Translations under genes and position numbers: made by a program
Notes under the pieces: generated by a model
What the model was told of the DNA's origin: nothing
The model's input: the letters and a program-made list of their open reading frames with translations, nothing else
The model's database searches: none
In this document: piece by piece, positions 34,426 to 45,420 of the stretch
Numbering within the stretch: the first letter of the stretch is position 1
Layout: every line of letters begins with the position of its first letter
Assembly: GCA_028829895.1 (NCBI GenBank)
Contig: CM054178.1
Location: 21,670,006 to 21,734,005 of the forward strand
Length of the DNA stretch: 64,000 bases
Direction of reading: 5' to 3'
Source: Sinotaia quadrata
Taxonomy: Eukaryota; Mollusca; Gastropoda; Architaenioglossa; Viviparidae

Positions 34426-35515
34426 AGCGTAGAAGTCAAATGAGAATAACTGCCTCCTTAACAATATTTTTCTGAAAGGGTGGGTGGGTTTGAGCTGGAG
34501 ATAAAAGATTTGTGGTCTTTATGTTAAATGATTTGCCAGGAACAAATTACCAGGAATTAGAAAGAGCAATGTGTGTGTGTGTGTGTGTGTGTTTGTAGGA
34601 AAATAGTAATGTTGTTCTGGCATAAGAAAACATTTTTGATTTGTTGTGGGAATTTCAAGTTAGGATGGCTAATTCGTAACACGACTCCGGCTTATCGGCA
34701 AAACACTTTACACTCAAATGACATTCAGTCGTTTCTAAAAATGAAATTTATTATACAATGGAATACTTAAGGGTTCGCATGTTTCGTTTATGGATATGTA
34801 ATGTGCATTCCAAGAATGAGATTTTGGCTGATTAGATATATTACATTTAGTAAACATATGACTGGATCAATATAGTTGTGAACTTCGAATCTGTTACACC
34901 TAGCAAACTGATCTGTTTTAATCGTTTTGACGTCGAGATATGCAACGGTAAGTTAAGTGAATTGAAGAGTGACATATTTTTGTGACATGTCCAGTAAGAA
35001 TAAACTTTATCCGAAAATCTCTAACGCTTTCGTAATCCAACTAAAGATATTCAAGCAAACGCTCTCCCCCCATATATATATGTTTGTGTCTCTCTGTATG
35101 TGTGTGTGTGTGTGATATAATATTACTCAAAAGACGTAGTGTATTTTATAAATATAAAATTGTAAATAGTACTATCTTCCTTTACCTATAACAGTTAACT
35201 CTAATACTACATGTGATTATATTATAATACTTACAAACGTAAAACAGACAGATGAGACACAAGCTTTACCAATATTCACCAGAGACTTCAGTAAGGCACT
35301 GCTCCCAACGGGACTGCCTCGTTGCAGAGCCAGGAAACAAACATAAATTTGTCATTGGTCACACATTATATTAGATTTGTTCAGTCACGTGATTGTTATC
35401 TAATCATTATGTTTTAGCGTAGATTAAGTTTCGAAAGTTCATTTGGCTTTTAGACCAGATGTTGAAACCTGACACAATTATATTATACTTATGATTGTTT
35501 ATTAGAATGGAAAAC

Positions 35516-35870
35516 TGATGAACATAGTGGTCATGGCTTTAAGCTTTTTTGTCCTCTACATACTTCGTGACTGATGAAGATAGTAGTCATTGCTTTAAGC
35601 TTTTTCGTTCTCTACATACTTCGTGACTGATGAAGATAGTAGTCATTGCTTTAAGCTTTTTCGTCCTCTACATACTTCGTGACTGATGAAGATAGTAGTC
35701 ATTGCTTTAAGCTTTTTCGTCCTCTACATACTTCGTGACTGATGAAGATAGTAGTCATTGCTTTAAGCTTTTTCGTCCTCTACATACTTCGTGACTGATG
35801 AAGATAGTAGTCATTGCTTTAAGCTTTTTCGTTCTCTACATTGCACTTGACTGTTGAACATAGTGATCAT
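35516..35870. repeat. 56-bp minisatellite
   Basis: Six copies of GTGACTGATGAAGATAGTAG, TCATTGCTTTAAGC and TTTTTCGTCCTCTACATACTTC. The inner copies are nearly identical and the outer ones degenerate. Confidence 0.95.
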
Positions 35871-38140
35871 GGCTTTAAGATATCCGGAATTTGGAAAATT
35901 AGCGCATGTCATAATTATTTTTGATGTGATAATGTTGTGTTGTGTTTTCAGATACATTGAATGTCAGAGTGACTAGTTCTAACGTAAAATAAATAAATAA
36001 ATACAATCTGTTCAAGGACTCGACTACTTTAAAGGTAAATTTGATATTAATCAATCAAAGAACAATATGAAAGTATCCTGGTTGTAAAAAGAGTTTAGGT
36101 CTGTGTCTTAAAGTACGACGTAGTATGTCTGTATCTTAAGCAATGTTAAGACAAAAAGAAAAATTGCCAGTGTACTCAAACCAGACACAAAGATCCCGCG
36201 AATCTGAGAGAGTAAACATCTGAGTTTTTGAAACCGAGATGCTTGGGAACATGCCGAGCTAACTGATAAGTATAATAAAGTTAAAAGGGAAAGCATTATG
36301 TTACACACAATCACATCGTGACATATGGAGTTTGCCTTCATTTGACACCGATAAGCGTGTCATGTTTGCAAAGATTTCAAAATAAATGATCTGCCAATCA
36401 AACTGTAGTTCAGTTCACAAAGACACTGCGGGCTGTTGTAGGAATGCAGTTGCTTCCTTCAAGATATTTGTTTGCGAAACTCGAGAAAATGATTAGTCTT
36501 TTTGCTCAACAGATATTTTATTGATAATGCTTAATGCACGGATCTTTCTGGTTGCGTGATCATAATGTAAAATAGTGGTGATTGTTCCATGATCACAGTA
36601 TTAAATGGCAGTGACTGTTGCATAATATGCTAATTAGTAGTGACTTCCATGAAACATCAGAATAATGATTCTATATTTGAACACGTATTTATAAAGTCTA
36701 TTTTATCTGCAAGAAGGCTATTTGTTCCCAAAAATAATATATTGAAAGACAAAATTACAATTAAAGCATTAAGAGAAATTAAATTATGGTATATTTTGTG
36801 CAGAATTCAAGTTTATTTTAGTGTCAAGAAAGGCATTTAATTTAATTACATATTTAAATTTTTGAGAAATTAATAAACTTATACTACTCTGACGACAGTA
36901 TGTAATAGTATTATTTGTATGCATTTTTAGTAGATATTACCAATTATTCTGTATATTTTTATTGTGTCTATGTGCTTAATCTCGCCTCTTTGTCATCTCA
37001 GCGTCATGAGACAGTCTGTAAAAAATGCGGACTGAGTAAATTATTCATTACCAATAATATTTTTAACATGTCAAACTTAGCATTTGCTCTATGATGATAT
37101 TTTACAGGGAATAAGCATCCTTTCTTGTTTTACCTAATCTCCTGGTTTACTAATTATATATAAACTGCTATGACCATGAGAAGTATCTACCACAATGTGC
37201 ATGTGTAAGGAATACACTGCACTCTGTTGATGTATGATGGCAAAGTATGCTGACTACATCAAACAATTTCTGGTACAAGGAAGTTACTGGAAATTGCTAC
37301 AATTGTTGTTCTGCTTGAGGGAGCTAATACAGTGAAGGAGTGCCCAGGTTAGCCTTGAGAGAACAGCAGATAATCATTGCTTGCAACATGAGAAAGGAAA
37401 CATGGAATTTTGACAGTAATAACAGAAAAGATAAACTTGTGGTGTATTATTCAAAGTACACAAAAGACTACTGTGGCTTCACTTAAAAAAAGGTTACATA
37501 GAAAATATCCTCACTTACCTCTAATAACTTCATTTCTCTTCTGATAAGAACTATCCCATGATTTGCATTCACACTAATCTGCTGAATTGTTTTAGGATAT
37601 AGGACTGTATAGGTATTAAAATTATTCAAATGTGGTTCACAGAAAAACGAAGTCAAGTAATCTATTTCATTGTATTCGTTATATGTATATTTGATTGTTG
37701 ACTTAATAAATTTATTGTTAAATATATTGACCTTCTTACACATATTGATAATGTTATGTTGGAGAAGAAAGTGGATGGACGGGGGCTCGCTAAATATAGA
37801 TTAAAGATGGATTTGTCTTCGCCTTTAGTAAGACGTTTTCCACCTACTGAAATATTGTATGAAAGTTAATGCTTGTCTTTAATGTTGTGGAAGAGTGAAA
37901 ACGTTTACAGTGCCTGCAAATCCTCGAAGTGAGAGAGACGATTTTGTGCAAAATTTTATTTCAGGATTTATTCAGCTTTAATTATCGTTATAAGACCGAC
38001 CCATAAAAGCCTGCAAAAAGTCATTGTTAAGTAGGTATAACATTCAATCAACACAGGAAAGATAACTTGAGAACAGGACATTAATATTTGCAAGAGAGCG
38101 CAATTTTTCATGCTAGGAAAATAAATAATTACAGTTTAAT
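35871..38140. other. No gene identified; one exon-like segment
   Basis: AT-rich. On the minus strand 37604-37519 (86 nt) is bounded by ACCTATACAG and GAG|GTAAGTGAGG. It can encode LYPKTIQQISVNANHGIV, then LIRREMKLLE, in one frame. The domain is unknown and no partner exon was found, so it may be a fortuitous splice pair. The segment 37660-37950 is homologous to 11935-12230. Confidence 0.35.
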
Positions 38141-38142
38141 CA

Positions 38143-38402
38143 AAGGAAGTTTTTCAATGCATGAATTTACTTAACAGTAGATAATATTTATTTTTAAGAG
38201 GCACAGACTGGGTCAAACTTTGAGAACAAAATAAAATGGATGGGTCACTAATTAAATGCATAATTTATAATGAAGGAAGTTTTTCAATTCATGCATTTAC
38301 TTAACAATAAAAAATATTTATTTTTAAGAGGACACAGACTGGGTCAACCTTTGAGAACAAAATAAAATGGGTTGGCCACTAAATTAAATGCATCATTTAT
38401 AA
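38143..38402. repeat. 130-bp tandem duplication
   Basis: Two copies starting AAGGAAGTTTTTCAAT and containing CACAGACTGGGTCAA and GAGAACAAAATAAAATGG. Confidence 0.93.
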
Positions 38403-38549
38403 TGTAGTAAATTAGAGCGACCCACACGAAGTCTTCTTCAGTGATTTGTGACGTACTGTCCGTCATCCGTGATCTGTACGAAGTGAGCTTTAGACATAAA
38501 CACCTCTCAACACTTTATTCCACTTGAGGAAGTCCTGCGTTCACGCTAA

Positions 38550-39400
38550 CGAAGAAAAACATCCGGACCTGATGAACGAAGGCGCCCACTCGTTTCCTAG
38601 AAAGTGTGATTCCAAATTCGATAGACGTTCACATTATCCTGCGGCCCGTTTGTAAATAATGAGTCAGAGAGTTATGGTCGTGTTTGTGGTTGTGGTGGTG
38701 CCGATAACTTCTTTACCTCACAGGAATTGCGTTAAAACTTTTCATCTTGGCGATGTTCTCGGGTTTTGGTGGATTCCTGAGGCCTTCCTCTCTTCTTTGG
38801 TGTTCGGAGAGGGTTGCGGTGTTGCGTTTGGAATTTTGTTTGACGATGTCTGTTCCTTGTTTCGACTGTTTGCTTGTCCTTCCCCCCCCCCCCTCTCTCT
38901 TTTTTCCTCTTGGGGTCGTTTCGAAGCCACCTGTGTGCGTTGATTTGTGTGTACCACAGGCACTAGACCAGCAAGTTTGAGACTCACCAGCCTTTGTGCC
39001 TGCGGGTTCTGCCGCTCTCGCTGCATGTAGTGTTGCGTCGGATGAGGTCTGCAGAATTATGATGTTGTCGCCATCGGGAGCCGGTCTGGCGATGTGTAGT
39101 CTGGAGTTTGAAGTTTAGGAGTAGGTGTATTGTTTGTCCACCATCGGTATCCGTGTAGAAAAGGGGTGAGTTGATGACCAGCCGAGTCTAAATTCCCAGC
39201 AACAGAGCCCGCACGCGCGTGCTGGCTGCGAAGAGCTCAATGCGCGGAAACGATGGGTTAGAGTAGACTTTGTCGGTCCGTCCGTGCGTCTTTTGTCTTC
39301 ATATTGTTGTCAGTCCGTGGGCACGCGGACGCGTGCGTGCTCTCTGCTTGTGTTGGCGGGAATATGATTTGAATGGTCGTGTTTCCTACAGCGCGCAATA
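38550..39400. other. GC-richer block, no gene recognised
   Basis: Local composition is clearly higher in GC and CpG than the rest, with a C tract at 38882. Open frames on both strands (38659-38943 plus, 39026-38742 minus) have no recognisable domain. It could be a CpG-rich promoter or an old insertion; I cannot tell. Confidence 0.35.
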
Positions 39401-39404
39401 TATA

Positions 39405-39680
39405 CCGACTTGTTCCGATTCCACTCCAACGTATGTGTAGAACTGATCTTCTTAGACGGGTCATAATTATTGCAAAATTGTTCCGTCTCCACTCCAACGT
39501 ATGTGTAGAAATGATCTTCTTAGACTGTTCATAATTATTGCAAAACTTTTACGTTTCCATTCCAAAGTATGTGAAGAATTGATCTTATACTGGCCATAAT
39601 TACTGCAAAATTGTTCCGTCTCCACTCCAACGTCTGTCTAGAACTGATCTTCTTACACTGGTCATAATTACTGCAAAATG
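39405..39680. repeat. 68-bp minisatellite
   Basis: Four degenerate copies of TTGTTCCGTCTCCACTCCAA, CGTATGTGTAGAA and TGATCTTCTTAGAC, then CATAATTATTGCAAAA. Confidence 0.92.
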
Positions 39681-40030
39681 TACCTGTCTCATATTATGTT
39701 AAAGATCAACTTTAACGATTTATAAGTTGTACTAGATAAAGAATTTTTGTGCTGTGGGCAATACCTCAGAGGTACTTTTGATTTTCACACTGATCTGCAA
39801 TAGTGTTCTGCATTTTTCTCCAAAGAGTACGTGAGAATAAATTAGCGGTCATCAAGATGTATTGATGTTTGTATTATTTAAATTTAATTTTAATTTAACA
39901 TTTCTCCGGTTTTAAATGAACACTTATAGGACATTTTTTTTAAAATCAACTTTTGTTTCATTTTATATGATTTATTGTTGTGTACATTTTAAAATAAATG
40001 TGAAAGGATGAAAAAGAGTGTACTCTGATC

Positions 40031-40325
40031 ACGACTTTACACAATATATCTAAATACTCATAGTGCACGACTTTACACAATATATCTAAATACTCACAGT
40101 GCACGACTTTAAATAATATATCTAAATACTCATTGTGCACGACTTTACACAATATATCTAAATACTCATAGTGCACGACTTTACACAACATATCTAAATA
40201 CTCACAGTGCACGACTTTACATAATATATCTAAATACTCATAGTGCACGATTTTACATACGGTACCTAAATACTCATAGTGCACGACACTACATAATGTA
40301 CATTCAAATACTCGTGGTGCATGAC
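40031..40325. repeat. 36-bp minisatellite
   Basis: Eight copies of ACGACTTTACACAATATATC and TAAATACTCATAGTGC. The minus-strand ORF over it is a repeat artefact. Confidence 0.95.
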
Positions 40326-40789
40326 AAGGAATGTATCTAAGTATTCACAGAGCAAAATGTTTAGAATTTGCATAAATGTAATATTTAAAAATTCTCTAAA
40401 GTGGGGAAACAATCTTCCAGTTAGGTAAATTACTTAAACTATAAATGCATAAATGTTCATTGTCCATCTATTATTGATGCAAATATTATTATTATTTATC
40501 TGAATTTGGACTCTTTCGCACCAGCAAAATATTTCTATTTATTTTTGTCTTAATATAATATAGATGTTCTCCTTTCTTCTTCATTATGACTTTCACTAAA
40601 GTAGTTTTCAAGAAATGCTTGTCTTGCTCTGAGAACTTGGAGATGGGATGAATGAACATGCGAGTATAGATTCACGATATTTTTATTACATTATTTATTC
40701 ATGTATTTCGTCTGTAAAGTTGTGTAGTTATGAGTACGTGAACAAAATAAGGTGAAAATGTGGGCTACAAAATAAAAGCACGTCAATAT

Positions 40790-40878
40790 TGACCAATGGA
40801 CGAAGTAGGTCACCAGAAAACATTGACTGATGGGCAAAGTAGGTCACCAGAAAACATTGACCGATGGACGAAGTCTAA
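40790..40878. repeat. About 39-bp tandem repeat
   Basis: Two and a half copies of ATTGACCAATGGACGAAGTA and GGTCACCAGAAAAC. Confidence 0.88.
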
Positions 40879-41172
40879 ATTTGATTTCTAAGGAATGGGA
40901 TCCGAGATGATTCCATTTCCTAAGAGAGGAAATCAGGGCAGTTCCCTAAGGAAGGAATCAACGCTGAGCCGAGTACATCCTTGTGAATGATGCTGATATT
41001 GACACCAATTGAAAGGAAATCAACAGCCCATAGCAGGGTGCCAAAATTAGGTTGATAAGAGTTACAGATTTCAACACCGAGTCTACTAGTGTGTATGTTA
41101 GTATGACTGACGGACCAGTACGCACCGGTTTATTTTATTTCATTTGCAAGGGATCCCATCTGTAGAACAAAG

Positions 41173-44052
41173 ATGATTCCTGCCGCAATTCTGTTCGCAA
41201 CTTTGTTCTTGTCCTGCGAGACTTCAAATGACGTGTGCTGTAATAGATCTCAACTGACGTCACGTGTTAGACAGCTTTCTTCTGAACTTAGTGAAACGAG
41301 AAAAGAATTGTCATCACTCAGTGCCAGATTCGGTAGGTTTGTGTGTGTGTGTGACAGCCTTTGCAGTGCCAATCAGTCTGCTTGTGTGTGTGCGTGCGTT
41401 CGTGTAACACGGTTTTTCAGTGCTAAAGTAGTAGGTTTGTGTTCTGTGAAACAAATATTTGACTTTCCAAATTTAGATTTTTACTTTCAAACTGAGAATT
41501 CTCACTTTGATTCCGAGAGCTGTCTTTCACATTTATGGTTTTGATTTGACAATGAATATTCTGATTTTCGTATGAGTGTATTAACTTTGCAACGAGAACT
41601 TATTTATAAAGAGAGTTTTGACTTTCACTATGAGGAATCGGACATTCACATTGAGTTTAACTTTGTAATGAATACTCATGTACAATGAGGGTCCTGACTT
41701 TCATATGGTCGAAGTTTGCAATGGTTACTCATTCACAAAGTTTAATGCTGAATGAGTTATTCAGGAACTCTTCAATAGTACCTCTAGTTTTTCTTACCTA
41801 TATTCACAAAAATTTTCTTTTAATAGCTGTCCATAATGCTTATTCTAATTGTTCGAAAGAAAAGATAAGGGGGAGGGAAACAAAAAAAAACCAACAACCC
41901 CATCTGGGCTAAATTCAAAGTTACAATATTTCTGTACCAAACGTCTTAATCTAGCCTAAAATAGGTTTTGTGTGCCTTGTGTCTTATCTTTATTTTGTCT
42001 AAAATAGGTTTTGTGTGCCTTGTGTCTTATCTTTATCTAGTCTAAAATAGGTTTTGTGTGCCTTATGTCTTATCTTTATCTAGTCTAAAATAGGTTTTGT
42101 GTGCCTTATGTCTTATCTTTATCTTGTCTAAAAATAGGTTTTGTGTGCCTTATGTCTTATCTTTATCTTGTCTAAAAATAGGTTTTGTGTGCCTTATGTC
42201 TTATCTTTATCTAGTCTAAAATAATTTTTGTATGCTTTTTATCTTACCTTTATTTAGTCTAAAATAGGTTTTGTGTGCTTTACGTCTTATCTTTATCTAG
42301 TCTAAAATAATTTTTGTATGCTTTTTATCTTACCTTTATTTAGTCTAAAATAGGTTTTGTGTGCTTTACGTCTTATCTTTATCTAGTCTCAAATACGTTT
42401 TGTGTACTTGGGCGATACCATAAAAATGTTTAATCGCTGCTTTTTATAATGCTTATTTTGTGCATTGTTTGTAATTTTAAATTTTTAAATTAGTATTTCC
42501 AGTTAAGCATTATCTGTTAACTGTATTTTGTAAACATAAAACAGTCACGGATAAAGTTCTGTCAAATTAATCTGTACCACTTAAGATAGGAAAAGTTCTG
42601 TCAAATTAATCTGTACCACTTAAGATAGGGAAAGTTCTGTCAAATTAATCTGTACCACTTAAGATAGGGAAAGTTCTGTCAAATTAATCTGTACCACTTA
42701 CGATAAGAAAAGAAAGTAAATGTGAACCACCATCACCAACACACACACACTTAAAATGTAATTTGCTTATTTCATGTGACTTCCATTTACTAAATATTTG
42801 AAATAAAACTTTGTATAATATAATAATTCCGTGCATCAAGGCAATTAGTTATTTAATTATGCAAGCAACACACAATTACTATAATAATTCCGTGCATCAA
42901 GGCAATTAGTCATTTAATTATGCAAGCAACAATTACTATAATAATTTTATGTGGTAATCCTTATTTGAGCAGGCGAGAAAGTTTCCAGTTTCAACATTTC
43001 CTTTGATTAAATTTAATAATAATTTTTTTTTAATTTTAAAAATGTTAGATTATTTCTGAAAAGACTGATGTAACGCAAATAGAAAAGTGTTCATTTCATG
43101 TTACAGATATACATACACGCTATTTTTTCAGTCGTAATTATTTTCTTTCTTTTATTTAACTATGAAGTGCGTCGTAACTTAACTGTATTTAACTTAACTG
43201 TATTTAACTATCAAGTGCGTCGTAACTTAACTATATTTAACTTAACTGTATTTAACTTAACTGTATTTAACTATGAAGTGCGTCGTAAATTAACTATATT
43301 TAACTTAACTGTATTTAACTATGAAGTGCGTCGTAAATTAACTATATTTAACTTAACTGTATTTAACTATGAAGTGCGTCGTAAATTAACTATATTTAAC
43401 TTAACTGTATTTAACTATGAAGTGCGTCGTAAATTAACTATATTTAACTTAACTGTATTTAACTATGAAATGCGTCGTAACTTAACTATATTTAACTTAA
43501 CTGTATTTAACTATGAAGTGCGTCGTAACTTAACTGTATTTAACTATGAAATGCGTCGTAACTTAACTATATTTAACTTAACTGTATTTAACTATGAAGT
43601 GCGTCGTAACTTTGTCGAAGTGCAGTATATGCTCGTCATTTTCAGAATCTAGCCGACGTCACGCCTCGTTCTTGGCCCAACGCCAGCCTGCCGGAACATC
43701 AGATGTTTCCACTGGAATTGTTCCTTTCAAACAGGTCATCTCTAATATCGGAAATGGCTATGACCCCATAAGTAGCATCTTTACAGCCCCTTTTCCTGGA
43801 GTCTACTTATTCACAGCCCAGCTCTTTGTAGAGGGAAGTCAAACTCCTCGAATTTTGGCGGACCTTACAGTGAATAACCAAATAGTTTCCCGAATTGGGT
43901 TTAGTCCTGCTGGAGTTGCTGTTAGCGATTCAACAACTCTAGTCATTTCACTCCAGGTTGGAGACAAAGTGGGGGTGTATGTAAGTGCTGCACTCATATT
44001 ATGGGGCGGGCCCCACTCATTTTTCTCAGGTTCGCTTCTCTACTCCATATAA
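41173..44052 (+). CDS. C1q domain-containing secreted protein, gene 3
   Basis: Predicted 188-aa protein. Coding exon 1 (41173-41332, 160 nt) encodes a signal peptide MIPAAILFATLFLSC, a Cys pair (VCC) and a heptad neck (VRQLSSELSETRKELSSL). Donor ATTCG|GTAGGTTTG. Exon 2 (43646-44052, 407 nt) starts after CATTTTCAG and encodes ESSRRHASFLAQRQP, FKQVISNIGNGYDP, IFTAPFPGVYLFTAQLF, STTLVISLQVGDKVGVY and FFSGSLLYSI. The intron is phase 1, 2,313 bp, and largely made of four minisatellites. A strong acceptor TTTCATTTGCAAG at 41150 precedes the ATG, so an untranslated leader exon is expected upstream. AATAAA follows the stop at 44162. Pairs best with gene 4. Confidence 0.9.
41954..42405. repeat. 43-bp minisatellite in the C1q gene 3 intron
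   Basis: About ten copies of TCTAAAATAGGTTTTGTGTG and CCTTATGTCTTATCTTTATC, including a two-unit higher-order repeat near 42210-42340. Confidence 0.94.
42553..42708. repeat. 39-bp minisatellite
   Basis: Four nearly identical copies of AAAGTTCTGTCAAATTAATC and TGTACCACTTAAGATAGG. Confidence 0.95.
42820..42945. repeat. About 61-bp tandem duplication
   Basis: Two copies of ATAATAATTCCGTGCATCAA followed by GGCAATTAGT and AATTATGCAAGCAAC. Confidence 0.9.
43160..43608. repeat. Composite minisatellite against the C1q exon 2 acceptor
   Basis: Copies of TTAACTATGAAGTGCGTCGT and AACTTAACTATATTTAACTTAACTGTA units. The array ends about 38 bp before the exon 2 acceptor of gene 3. A 184-codon ORF over it (motif RRKLTIFNLTVFNYEV) is out of the C1q frame and is a repeat artefact. 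Confidence 0.93.
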
Positions 44053-44161
44053 AGAATCGAACATAAACATGGAAGGTGTTTCCCTTAAATCATTTTACCG
44101 CGGTGCATAATGCTAATTTCGATATGGCAATGTAATAGTTGCACAAAATTTTCTTTTAATT

Positions 44162-44167
44162 AATAAA
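44162..44167 (+). promoter_or_regulatory. Poly(A) signal of C1q gene 3
   Basis: AATAAA about 110 nt after the stop codon. Confidence 0.7.
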
Positions 44168-44464
44168 AGGACCACTGTCTTGTTCTATTTATTTATTTAT
44201 CTCATCTTTTTTTTATTCCTAAGTACACACAAGCAGACTTCACGCACGCACGCATGCACACAGCTAGTTACCGCGTGTACCGTAAGCAAAGTATTACTCG
44301 TAAATCGAAGTAATAAAACATTCTCGTGGAAAACTACTCAAAAGAGAACTGAAATTGAATTGTAGCTTAATAAATTATTCATACAAGAATTTATTGCGTT
44401 GGTTTTAAATATTGTTAAAATTTTCTTGCGTGTAAATGGACAGTTTTGTGTGTGGCAGTCACTT

Positions 44465-44770
44465 TTGTGGGGTATCACAACATTATATTCCAATGATCTC
44501 CCTTGCTGGATATCAAAACATTATATTCCAATGATCTCCCTTGTTGAATATCAAAACATTATATTCCAATGACCTCCCTTGTTGGGTATCAAAACATTAT
44601 ATTCCAATGATCTCCCTTGTTGGGTATCAAAACATACATTCCAATGATTTCTTTGTGGGGTATCAAAAACATTAAATTCCAATTTTCACTTTGTGGGGTA
44701 TTAAAATATTAAATTCAAATGATCACTTTCTGGGGTATCAAGGCAGTATTTTCAAATGGTCACTTAATTT
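44465..44770. repeat. 38-bp minisatellite A
   Basis: Seven or more copies of GGTATCAAAACATTATATTC and CAATGATCTCCCTTGTTG, degenerating downstream. Confidence 0.92.
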
Positions 44771-44889
44771 ATTATTAAGACAGTAAATTAAAATGTTTAC
44801 TTTGCAATGCATCAAAACTTTAATTCAAAGTTATTTTTATATAACCAAAACATTAGATTCTAAGTAACTTTTGTGAGTATTTAAATATT

Positions 44890-45228
44890 AAATTTAAATG
44901 CTCACTTTACTGAGGCAGCAACACATTAAATTTAAATGCTCACTCTTTTGGCGCAGCAACACATTAAATTTAAATGCTCACTTTTCTGCGGCAGCAACAC
45001 AATAAATTTAAATGCTTACTTTTCTGGGGCAGCAACACAATAAATTTAAATGCTTACTTTTCTGGGGGCAGCAACACAATAAATTTAAATGCTCACTTTT
45101 CTGGGACAGCAACACATTAAATTTAAATGCTCACTTTTCTGGGACAGCAACACATTAAATTTAAATGCTCACTTTTCTGGGGCAGCAACACATTAAATTT
45201 AAATGCTCACTTTTTTGAGGCAGCAACA
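44890..45228. repeat. 38-bp minisatellite B
   Basis: Nine copies of GGCAGCAACACATTAAATTT and AAATGCTCACTTTTCTG. It has the same period as minisatellite A just upstream but mostly different sequence; both share CATTA and TCACTTT stretches and may be diverged parts of one array. Confidence 0.94.
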
Positions 45229-45420
45229 CAACTGTTTTCTTTGCATGATAAGTTAGCTATAATATGTCAACACGAGAATAGCTCAACTTCAAAATTGTAT
45301 TATAATGTGTAGAATAAGAGATTTAAAGTTGCATACAAAATTATTGCAGGGTTTTTAGTTCATTTTAGAGCTGATCAAAAGTTGTGACGTGCTTTTCTAA
45401 AAGGGAATGGGGCAAGGGAG

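Noticed and set aside
43098..43652. 184-codon ORF with RRKLTIFNLTVFNYEV repeats reaching the C1q exon
   Set aside because: It is not in the C1q frame and covers the intronic array up to the acceptor.
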